64,000 bases of DNA from assembly GCF_013340845.1 (NCBI RefSeq), contig NZ_AP020335.1:1426001-1490000 (forward strand), in the 5' to 3' direction. This stretch comes from Hydrogenovibrio marinus. GTDB lineage: Bacteria > Pseudomonadota > Gammaproteobacteria > Thiomicrospirales > Thiomicrospiraceae. Made by a program: the position numbers and the translations under genes. The notes under the pieces were generated by a model, which saw only the letters and a list, made by a program, of their open reading frames with translations, ran no database searches and was not told the origin of the DNA. This document shows positions 44,464 to 51,130 of the stretch, in pieces (the first letter of the stretch is position 1; each line of letters starts with the position of its first letter).

Positions 44464-44673
44464 TTATTTTCTTAAGGGATCAAGAAGCTGCTTTAAGCCA
44501 TTGTGATCCAACTCCTGCATGAGTGCCAATAACTCTCCTAAATTACCCGATGGAAAGCCCTTACGCGCAAACCAATTAAGGTAATTGCCCGGTAAATCAG
44601 CAATAATTCGACCCTTGTATTTTCCATAAGGCATAGTGGTTGTAACGAGTTTTTTTAGGTTCTCTGGATTCAT
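44464..44673 (-). CDS. DUF3820 family small protein
   Basis: A 69-residue soluble protein. MPYGKYKGRIIADLPGNYLN and WFARKGFP are the DUF3820 signature, a family annotated as putative quorum-sensing-regulated virulence factors on thin evidence. Function is unknown. It ends just before a dispersed-repeat copy and the terminator at 44386. Confidence 0.85.
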   Translation of the reverse strand: MNPENLKKLVTTTMPYGKYKGRIIADLPGNYLNWFARKGFPSGNLGELLALMQELDHNGLKQLLDPLRK

Positions 44674-44769
44674 AAGTTAAAGTATAGATATAAGCGTTTA
44701 GACCTTGGAGATATACGGGTACATCTTTCAGTAGCGTTTTAGGAGAGCTGCCGCCGCCTCTACCCTCAA

Positions 44770-45153
44770 TTATTTACTTGCAAGCCCAATAATAAGTGCT
44801 GCAAGAGCTGCACCGGCGATAAACGAACCTACTTCATTCCCCTCTGAGGACTTGGCTCTTGTTGCATTCCCTCTTGACTGCGCCTGAATAGAAACCTCTC
44901 CACTGTTTTCCAAGTTTTGCGCCATTTTTACAACTGATTGAAATAAATCTTGTACAGGAATGTCTAATGCCTGAGCACATTCAAACAACTGATCAACGGA
45001 AAACATAGATTTTCCTGACTCCAAACGGCTATAACTAGCTTGTGACAACCCCATTTCCTCAGCTAATACACTTTGTTCAATGCCAAGCTCTTTCCGTTTA
45101 GTAGCAACTACAACTCCTAGTATAGAAGAATAAGAAACTGTTTTTTTTATCAT
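44770..45153 (-). CDS. XRE-type HTH protein with a C-terminal TM helix
   Basis: 127 residues. The HTH lies at about 12-62 (VATKRKELGIEQSVLAEEMG, then LSQASYSRLESGKSMFS). A polar linker (about 75-105) leads to a hydrophobic end GSFIAGAALAALIIGLA, a likely TM or membrane-associated helix. A DNA-binding domain tied to the membrane is unusual for a simple repressor. It is divergent from an LRAT-fold gene that also ends in a hydrophobic segment. Confidence 0.8.
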   Translation of the reverse strand: MIKKTVSYSSILGVVVATKRKELGIEQSVLAEEMGLSQASYSRLESGKSMFSVDQLFECAQALDIPVQDLFQSVVKMAQNLENSGEVSIQAQSRGNATRAKSSEGNEVGSFIAGAALAALIIGLASK

Positions 45154-45173
45154 AAATTTTTACCAAAACAATT

Positions 45174-45195
45174 GACTGCATGACTGCATGGTCAT
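45174..45195. promoter_or_regulatory. Operator candidate between the HTH and LRAT genes
   Basis: Tandem GACTGCAT GACTGCAT (45174-45189) overlaps a dyad ATGAC-TGCATG-GTCAT (45180-45195), 21 bp upstream of the HTH gene start and 78 bp from the LRAT gene. It is the only repeated sequence in the 119-bp divergent gap and is a natural binding site for the HTH protein. Confidence 0.45.
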
Positions 45196-45272
45196 AAAAT
45201 GAATTTAAATACGTTTTACGTATACAAAATAAATTTTAAGATAAATATTACTTTAAACGCATGGAGTATATT

Positions 45273-45734
45273 ATGCAAAATAAATTAAAACCCGGAGACT
45301 TGTTATATCGCAAGAAAGGAATAGTAGAGCATGCCGGAGTCTATCTTGGTCAAGACCGTGTGATACACAACAGTCCTAATGGAAATACCCAAATAACATC
45401 CCTCAAAGATTATTCTAATGAGAAGGAGGTAAAAGTTATTTCAAACAATTTTACTAAAGCCCAACAGGAGAACTTAATCACAGAGGCTGAAAACTACTTA
45501 TCCATTGATAAAAAGTACAACTTACTGAACTTCAACTGTGAACATTTAGCATCCGCTTTCCTTGAAGAAAAACCCTCTAGCAAACAACTTCAAGGTGCAG
45601 CCCTTGGGGCAGGCACAGCGTTCGCATTGGCGCACAAAATGAAGTCAAATAATCTTTTATTACTTACAATTCTAGGCGGGGCAATTGGGTGTGCTATGGT
45701 CAATTCAATGCGAAAATATGACCACCTTGTTTAA
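45273..45734 (+). CDS. LRAT/NlpC-P60-fold protein with a C-terminal membrane segment
   Basis: 153 residues from the ATG at 45273 (GGAG 9 bases upstream). LRAT-like features: KPGDLLYRKKGIVEHAGVYL with His20, RVIHNSP with His32, and NFNCEHLAS with the likely nucleophile Cys89. From about 107 to 143 it is hydrophobic with Gly/Ala (GAALGAGTAFALAHK, then LLLLTILGGAIGCAMVNSM). The fold occurs in acyltransferases and peptidases, so thiol acyl transfer or hydrolysis is plausible but unproven. Divergent from the HTH-TM gene. Confidence 0.82.
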   Translation: MQNKLKPGDLLYRKKGIVEHAGVYLGQDRVIHNSPNGNTQITSLKDYSNEKEVKVISNNFTKAQQENLITEAENYLSIDKKYNLLNFNCEHLASAFLEEKPSSKQLQGAALGAGTAFALAHKMKSNNLLLLTILGGAIGCAMVNSMRKYDHLV

Positions 45735-45740
45735 ATACAA

Positions 45741-45762
45741 AAAAGTCTCGCGATGCGGGGCT
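45741..45762. terminator. Terminator-like hairpin, right member of the repeated unit
   Basis: AAGTCTCGC and GCGGGGCTT pair on the rightward transcript using two G-U pairs, 6 bp after the LRAT gene. It is a diverged copy of the terminator at 44386. Confidence 0.6.
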
Positions 45763-45770
45763 TAGCTCTA

Positions 45771-45788
45771 CCCTGCCTGGTAGATTTT
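45771..45788 (+). repeat. Dispersed repeat, diverged copy
   Basis: CCCTGCCTGGTAGATTTT, differing from the consensus at its 5' end. Context GCTCTA before and GATAATTTTCTA after match the copy at 44424. Confidence 0.88.
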
Positions 45789-45830
45789 GATAATTTTCTA
45801 CAAATCAATCGAGCCTGTTGCCATTGGATC

Positions 45831-45931
45831 TTAGCCACGAATACTGTTTCGGTGCAAATACGCCAGCAATGACTTCTCGCCAGTCTCACGTGCATTATAA
45901 ATTTTCTCTGAAAGCTCATCATCTAGATTAC
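45831..45931 (-). pseudogene. 3' fragment of the gene split by the IS3 element
   Basis: The leftward frame reads NLDDELSEKIYNARETGEKS and LLAYLHRNSIRG before TAA at 45831-45833. It is in frame with the 5' fragment across the IS once one TAC duplication is removed; the restored gene has 212 codons including the stop. Confidence 0.85.
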
Positions 45932-45939
45932 TGTACTGG

Positions 45940-46791
45940 TCAAGCAATTTCGGACACATCACGTTTATAATTTTCATATTCAATAGGACTCATGTCACCA
46001 TTGCTTGTATGAAGCCTTTCTAAGTTGTAATAACGCATATACGCTTTCACATCGTCAATCATATGCTCATGGTTAGGTTGATGTACTTTGAGCAGCCAGT
46101 CATGCTTTAAACTGCCAAAGAACCTTTCAACCACGGCATTATCCCAACACGCGCCAACATCGCCCATTGAGGCTCGGATTTTGAATTGTTTCAGCTGCGC
46201 TCTAAATGCGTCACTGGTGTATTGTGATCCACGATCACTATGGAAGATCACCCCTTTGGGCGGCTTTCTAAGCCAGTAGGCTTGCTTGAGCGACTCAAGC
46301 ACGAGTTCGGTGGTCATGCGCGGGCTGATTGACCAACCGATAATCCGGCGTGAGTACAAGTCCATCACCACGCTCAGGTATAGCCAACCCTGTGCGGTTT
46401 TTAAATAGGTGATATCACCGGCCCACACTTGATTCATGCCTGTGGGGTTAAAGTCCATGTTCACAAGGTTATCTGCCACAGCGTGGCTTGGGTCCCGTTT
46501 TGTGGTGACTTTGAATGCAACACGCTGTTCAACCTTTAGGTTTAAGATTTCCATTAACTTGATGACTTTGTGGCGCCCAACCTTAAAGCCTTCTTTACGT
46601 AATCGCTTCATCAGTTCTCGTGAACCGAGACTGTTTCGACTGGCTATAAAAAGGGCTTTAGCTCGCCGATACAGTCGCAGTTGTTCTTCGGTAATAATAG
46701 CCTTGGGACGCTTGATCCAATCGTAATAGCCGGAGCGGCTAAAACTCATCACCTTACAGCTTAATTTAACCGAGTAGCCTTCTTGCGCCAA
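45940..46791 (-). CDS. IS3-family transposase OrfB (DDE integrase core)
   Basis: 283 residues from the first internal ATG; the natural product is the OrfAB fusion. An HTH_21-like region (RRAKALFIASRNSLGSRELM) precedes the DDE core: VWAGDITYLKTAQGWLYLSV (first Asp), VIFHSDRGSQYTSDAFRAQL (second Asp), and GACWDNAVVERFFGSLKHDW (Glu). All three catalytic residues are present. Confidence 0.95.
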   Translation of the reverse strand: MAQEGYSVKLSCKVMSFSRSGYYDWIKRPKAIITEEQLRLYRRAKALFIASRNSLGSRELMKRLRKEGFKVGRHKVIKLMEILNLKVEQRVAFKVTTKRDPSHAVADNLVNMDFNPTGMNQVWAGDITYLKTAQGWLYLSVVMDLYSRRIIGWSISPRMTTELVLESLKQAYWLRKPPKGVIFHSDRGSQYTSDAFRAQLKQFKIRASMGDVGACWDNAVVERFFGSLKHDWLLKVHQPNHEHMIDDVKAYMRYYNLERLHTSNGDMSPIEYENYKRDVSEIA

Positions 46792-46811
46792 CGTATGGAT
46801 AAACTCAAATC

Positions 46812-47102
46812 CTAGTGCATTTCTCGGGCGAAGAAGGCTGAGGCCTTTTTTAAAATGTCTTTTTCCATTCGAAGCCGCTTGTTTTCAGCTCGCAGCTTTT
46901 TGAGTTCTTCACGCTCATTATCGCTTAAGGCCGCACCATTGGTTTGCGCTTCAAGCTTGTCTTTCCACTTGTAAAGCAAGTTTGGATTAACGCCTAGCGC
47001 TTGCGCCGCTTCAGCAACGCTATAACCTTGTTCAGTGACAAGCGCGACCGCTTCTTGTTTAAATTCTTTGGTGTAAGTTTTATAAACTCGCTTCTGATTC
47101 AT
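46812..47102 (-). CDS. IS3-family transposase OrfA (HTH)
   Basis: 96 residues from the ATG at 47102 (MNQKRVYKTYTKEFKQEAVA). It has an HTH with SVAEAAQALGVNPNLLYKWK and a leucine-zipper-like helix ELKKLRAENKRLRMEKDILK. It overlaps the OrfB frame, and the two are joined by slippage at AAAAAAG (46845-46851). Confidence 0.94.
   Translation of the reverse strand: MNQKRVYKTYTKEFKQEAVALVTEQGYSVAEAAQALGVNPNLLYKWKDKLEAQTNGAALSDNEREELKKLRAENKRLRMEKDILKKASAFFAREMH
46845..46851 (-). other. Programmed -1 frameshift site of the IS3 element
   Basis: The minus-strand heptamer AAAAAAG lies in the OrfA tail. A -1 shift changes ILKKASAFF to ILKKGLSLLRPRNALGFEF and reads on into OrfB without a stop, giving the OrfAB transposase. 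Confidence 0.8.
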
Positions 47103-47170
47103 AACCACTCCTAGATTCGACAACATCTATTGTCTCTCATTGAAGTGTCCGTTTCCATTAGACCAGTTCA

Positions 47171-47708
47171 TACTTGAGGGGTAGAGTAATTCTTGTGCCC
47201 TCACAACTTCTTCAGATTGCTGAATATTGTTTATTGAGTCGCTTTCAATAACATCTAGATAGGAGTTAACTCGATTAACTGTTTCTGTTAATAACGCTCC
47301 AAGTGGTAAAAAATCTTGATAAATTTTCGATCCTACAAGAATACGTAAATCGAGTTTGGCTGCCTCGTATTTTGCTATTTCTTTAGAAAAAAGTTTGACT
47401 CTGGCTTTATATGCATCTATCTCTGAGATTTTCCATCTTTCTTCTCTTGTCGTATTTTGAATGTCATTTTCTGTAAAAAACCTTCTTTCATATGTCTGAA
47501 CTGGTTCTCTAATTTTCTGAGCAGCTCTACAAATCAAATGACTTTCCTTGACTAGCTCTTTGGCAGCAGAATATACCTCCTTGCCCACTAAATCTCTTTT
47601 CCATGTCCTTATGCCATAAATACTAATAACTATGGTAGATAATGCAGCTAGAGCCAAAAAAAAATCCTTAATAAGGGCTAACCATTGTTGTATTTCAGAA
47701 TTTGGCAT
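47171..47708 (-). pseudogene. Membrane-anchored protein gene interrupted by the IS3 element (5' part)
   Basis: The first 179 codons: an N-terminal TM helix (ALIKDFFLALAALSTIVISI), then a charged helical cytoplasmic domain with coiled-coil character (AAKELVKESHLICRAAQKIR and EIAKYEAAKLDL). The open frame now runs into IS sequence and ends at 47127. Joined with the 3' fragment it would encode 211 residues. Family not recognised. AGGAAA supports the ATG at 47708. Confidence 0.85.
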
Positions 47709-47778
47709 TTCGTGACTTTCCTGTTAACTTGGTATTAAACAGTGCTTTAAATTTGGGGATTAGGAAGCAACTAATAAA

Positions 47779-47804
47779 AAACCCGCGTTTTTGAGCGCGG
47801 GTTT
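47779..47804 (-). terminator. Terminator downstream of the pyruvate dehydrogenase operon
   Basis: AAACCCGCG and CGCGGGTTT form a 9-bp stem with an 8-base loop and a T-run on the minus strand, about 130 bp after the lpd stop. Confidence 0.87.
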
Positions 47805-47931
47805 CAATATATCGAGTAATGGCTTTATTTGCGAGAAAAAACTTGTCAGTTCAAGACGGGAAATGTGAGCTTACAAATTGTAAGTGACCATTTCCCAACG
47901 CAGAAGTGGCGAGTTTTAGCCGCAAAGAAAG

Positions 47932-49713
47932 TTATTTACGCTTTTTCGGTGGCATTAGATCTGTAATCGTTCCTTCCGCCATTTCCGCTGCGAAACAGAT
48001 GGTTTCGCTGAGTGTTGGATGCGGATGAATGGTTAGACCAATATCCTGCATGTCTGCACCCATTTCGATGGCAAGCATAGCTTCTGCTATCAACTCCCCA
48101 GCGTTAGGCCCGACAATACCGCAACCAAGCAATCTGTGTGTTTTCGCGCAGAACAGGGCTTTGGTCATCCCTTCATCTCTACCCAAACTTAGGCTTCGAC
48201 CAGACGCTGCCCAAGGGAAAGCACCTTTTTCATAATCAATGCCTTCATCTTTAAGCTGCTGCTCTGTCTTACCTGCCCAAGCCACTTCAGGGTCAGTATA
48301 GGCAACAGATGGAATACCCATCGGTGTAAATGCGCTTGGCATACCGGCAATCACTTCTGCGGCAACCTTACCTTCATGAACGGCTTTGTGCGCCAACATA
48401 GGTTGACCAACAATATCACCGATAGCATAGATGTGGTCGACATTGGTTTTTTGACGCTCATCGACTTCAATGAAGCCCCAGTCATTCACCAAAACACCGG
48501 CTTTTTCAGCATCGATCAGTTTACCGTTAGGTGCACGACCTACGGCAACCAAGATACGGTCAAAGGTATCAGTTTCTGGGCAATCTTTCCCTTCAAAAGT
48601 AACGACCAAGCCTTTCTTAGTAGCTTCTACATTAGTGACTTTTGAGTTGAGGTAGATGTTCTCGTATTTCTTCTGAATCTTTTTCAGTAGCGGTTTAGAG
48701 ATGTCTTTATCCGCACCAGGAATAATGGTGTCACCCAGTTCAACCACAGTGATGCTTGAACCCAGTGAATCATAAACCTGAGCCATTTCCAGACCAATGA
48801 TACCGCCACCGATAACAAGCATTCGTTTTGGTACTTCTTCCAACTCTAGTGCATCGGTTGAGTCCATCACACGAGGATCATCATGTGGAATGAAAGGTAA
48901 CTTAACAACGCGAGAACCGGCGGCGATAATGGCTTTTTCAAACGCGATGGTTTTAGTAGAGCCATCTGCCGCTTCAACAGTCACAGTGTTAGCAGAACTG
49001 AATTTACCATAGCCTTGAACGACTTCCACTTTACGCGCTTTAGCAAGGCCAGCCAAACCACCGGTTAATTTACCGATAACGCTGTCTTTGTACTCACGCA
49101 TTTTGTTGGTGTCGATTTTTGGCTCGGCAAACGTAATACCGTGTGCGCCCATTTCACGTGTTTCGTTCAACACGACAGACATATGCAATAACGCTTTTGA
49201 AGGAATACACCCTACATTCAAGCACACACCACCGATATTTGCATAACGCTCGATCATGACCACTTTTTTGCCAAGGTCAGCCGCACGGAAAGCAGCAGTA
49301 TAACCACCAGGGCCAGAACCTAGCACCAAAACCTCACACTGCATATCAGCAGGTGGAAGGTCAGCAGAAGAAACCGCTTTTGGTGCTTCTTGCTTAGGTG
49401 CTTCAGGCGCTTTTTCTGGCGCAGCGGAAGCGGCAACGCTTTGCTCTACGTTAGCGGCAACGGTATCGCTACTGGCGATTTCCATTTGACCGATAATCGA
49501 CCCTTCGGAAACTTTATCCCCTACTGCTGCAGTGAAAGAGACAATCTTACCTGCATAAGGTGCTGGGATTTCCATGGTGGCTTTGTCGGACTCCAAGGTA
49601 ACCAAAGAGTCGTCTTGAGCAACTTCTTGACCGGCTTCCACCAAAACCTCGATAACGTCAACCGAGGCGAAATCACCAATATCAGGAATTGTGATGTCTA
49701 CAACTTTACTCAT
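47932..49713 (-). CDS. lpdA: Dihydrolipoamide dehydrogenase (E3) with an N-terminal lipoyl domain
   Basis: 593 residues. An N-terminal lipoyl domain (about 3-77, with LESDKATMEIPAP giving the lipoyl-Lys) and an Ala/Pro/Glu linker lead to the E3 flavoprotein. Redox motif GGVCLNVGCIPSKALLHM, FAD loop LVLGSGPGGYTAAFRAADLG, NAD loop MLVIGGGIIGLEMAQVYDSL, and the C-terminal HPHPTLSE base motif. It reoxidises dihydrolipoamide on E2 with NAD+. It lies 13 bp after aceF. A lipoyl domain on E3 as well as on E2 occurs in some proteobacteria. Confidence 0.96.
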   Translation of the reverse strand: MSKVVDITIPDIGDFASVDVIEVLVEAGQEVAQDDSLVTLESDKATMEIPAPYAGKIVSFTAAVGDKVSEGSIIGQMEIASSDTVAANVEQSVAASAAPEKAPEAPKQEAPKAVSSADLPPADMQCEVLVLGSGPGGYTAAFRAADLGKKVVMIERYANIGGVCLNVGCIPSKALLHMSVVLNETREMGAHGITFAEPKIDTNKMREYKDSVIGKLTGGLAGLAKARKVEVVQGYGKFSSANTVTVEAADGSTKTIAFEKAIIAAGSRVVKLPFIPHDDPRVMDSTDALELEEVPKRMLVIGGGIIGLEMAQVYDSLGSSITVVELGDTIIPGADKDISKPLLKKIQKKYENIYLNSKVTNVEATKKGLVVTFEGKDCPETDTFDRILVAVGRAPNGKLIDAEKAGVLVNDWGFIEVDERQKTNVDHIYAIGDIVGQPMLAHKAVHEGKVAAEVIAGMPSAFTPMGIPSVAYTDPEVAWAGKTEQQLKDEGIDYEKGAFPWAASGRSLSLGRDEGMTKALFCAKTHRLLGCGIVGPNAGELIAEAMLAIEMGADMQDIGLTIHPHPTLSETICFAAEMAEGTITDLMPPKKRK

Positions 49714-49726
49714 CTGTTACTCCCGA

Positions 49727-51046
49727 TTAAAGAATCAACTGACGCAAGTCAGATAGGTATTGGCTAACGGTTGTGGTGAAACGTACGCCTTCGGCACCGT
49801 CGACAGCACGGTGATCGTAAGAAACGCTGAATGGCATCATCAAACGTGGCTCAAACTCTTTACCGTTCCAAACCGGTTGCATCTTGGCCTTTGACAAGCC
49901 CATAATGGCAACTTCCGGTGCATTGACGATAGGCGTGAATTGTGTACCACCGATACCACCAAGACTTGAAATAGTGAAGCAACCACCAGACATATCCGCA
50001 GGGCTCAACTTGCCGTCACGTGCTTTGACTGAAAGCTCCATCAAGTCACGAGATAGTTCGTAAATACCTTTTTTATCAACGTCTTTCACGACAGGTACCA
50101 CCAAGCCGTTTGGCGTATCGACCGCGATACCGATGTTGTAGTATTTTTTCTTGATGATGGATTGACCGTCAGGCGACAAAGATGCGTTGAAAGATGGGTA
50201 ATCTTGCAAAGCTTTGACAACCGCTTTCATCACGAAAACCAATGGTGTTAGTTTCACGCCCTGCTTCTCAGCAGTGGCTTTCATGTCTTTACGGAATTGA
50301 TCCATCTCGGTGATGTCACACTCGTCGAATTGTGTGACGTGCGGTACGTTCAACCAGCTAGTGTGAAGGAACTTACCGGAAATTTTCTTAATACGACCCA
50401 ACTCTTCTGTTTCGGTTTCACCAAATTGCGAGAAGTCGATGACCGGAACTGGAGGAATACCAGCACCACCTGTTGCACCAGCAGAAGCTGGTGCAGAGCC
50501 TTGCATAACGGATTTGATGAAAGCTTCAACATCCGTTTGAATAATGCGGCCTTTTGGCCCAGACCCGGAAACTTGTGAAAGCTCTGCACCCAGTTTTCTG
50601 GCAAACGCACGTACTGATGGCGAGGCATGGTATGCTGCGCCCATTTCTTGCGTATTGACTGGTTTGGCATTGGCAATGGCAACCGGACTTGGCTGCACAG
50701 GTGCTGGCTCTGTTTTTGGTGCAGGTGCTGGTTCGGCTACCTTTTCAGGTGCTTTCTCGGCTGGAGCAGGTTTTGACTCTGCCGCAGGAGCAGAAGCTGC
50801 TGCTTCACCGCTGACTTCGATATCCAGCACATAAGCGCCTTCAGAAACCTTGTCACCGACAGAAACGGAAACTTTAGTGACTTTACCGGAAACTGGAGAT
50901 GGAATCTCCATGGTGGCTTTATCGGATTCAAGTGTTAATAAAGAATCATCAACCGCAACGACATCGCCTTCTGAAACTAAAACTTCAATGACATCGACCG
51001 AATCGAAATCGCCGATATCAGGAATTTTGATTTGTTCAACTGACAT
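49727..51046 (-). CDS. aceF: Dihydrolipoamide acetyltransferase, E2 of pyruvate dehydrogenase
   Basis: 439 residues: one lipoyl domain (about 3-78, ESDKATMEIPSP), an Ala/Pro/Glu-rich linker, a peripheral-subunit-binding domain (about 140-178, ASPSVRAFARKLGAELSQVS), and the catalytic core ending in SVSYDHRAVDGAEGVRFTTT with the active His. E. coli AceF has three lipoyl domains, so this is the short form. It sits 84 bp after aceE. Confidence 0.96.
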   Translation of the reverse strand: MSVEQIKIPDIGDFDSVDVIEVLVSEGDVVAVDDSLLTLESDKATMEIPSPVSGKVTKVSVSVGDKVSEGAYVLDIEVSGEAAASAPAAESKPAPAEKAPEKVAEPAPAPKTEPAPVQPSPVAIANAKPVNTQEMGAAYHASPSVRAFARKLGAELSQVSGSGPKGRIIQTDVEAFIKSVMQGSAPASAGATGGAGIPPVPVIDFSQFGETETEELGRIKKISGKFLHTSWLNVPHVTQFDECDITEMDQFRKDMKATAEKQGVKLTPLVFVMKAVVKALQDYPSFNASLSPDGQSIIKKKYYNIGIAVDTPNGLVVPVVKDVDKKGIYELSRDLMELSVKARDGKLSPADMSGGCFTISSLGGIGGTQFTPIVNAPEVAIMGLSKAKMQPVWNGKEFEPRLMMPFSVSYDHRAVDGAEGVRFTTTVSQYLSDLRQLIL

Positions 51047-51130
51047 ACTTTGTGTCCTTTTTGTTCATGCTATCACTATTGGGAGCCGTATTGATTGCAT
51101 AAATACGACTCCTAGCGCATCCCTAACGCA

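Larger units (their letters stand above)
45932..47170 (-). mobile_element. IS3-family insertion sequence, complete
   Basis: 1,239 bp. The left end TGTACTGGTCAAG and the right end (read inward) TGAACTGGTCTAA are imperfect terminal inverted repeats that both continue to CGGACAC. The flanking TAC (45929-45931 and 47171-47173) is a 3-bp target duplication, typical of IS3-family insertion. It carries orfA and orfB with a frameshift site, and looks intact and possibly active. Confidence 0.93.

Noticed and set aside
45731-45922. A separate leftward gene of 63 codons next to the LRAT gene
   Set aside because: It is a different frame over the 3' fragment of the IS-split gene and the terminator; the in-frame fragment explains the sequence.
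44464-47708. Prophage remnant
   Set aside because: No integrase, structural or lysis genes; the only mobile genes belong to the IS3 element.
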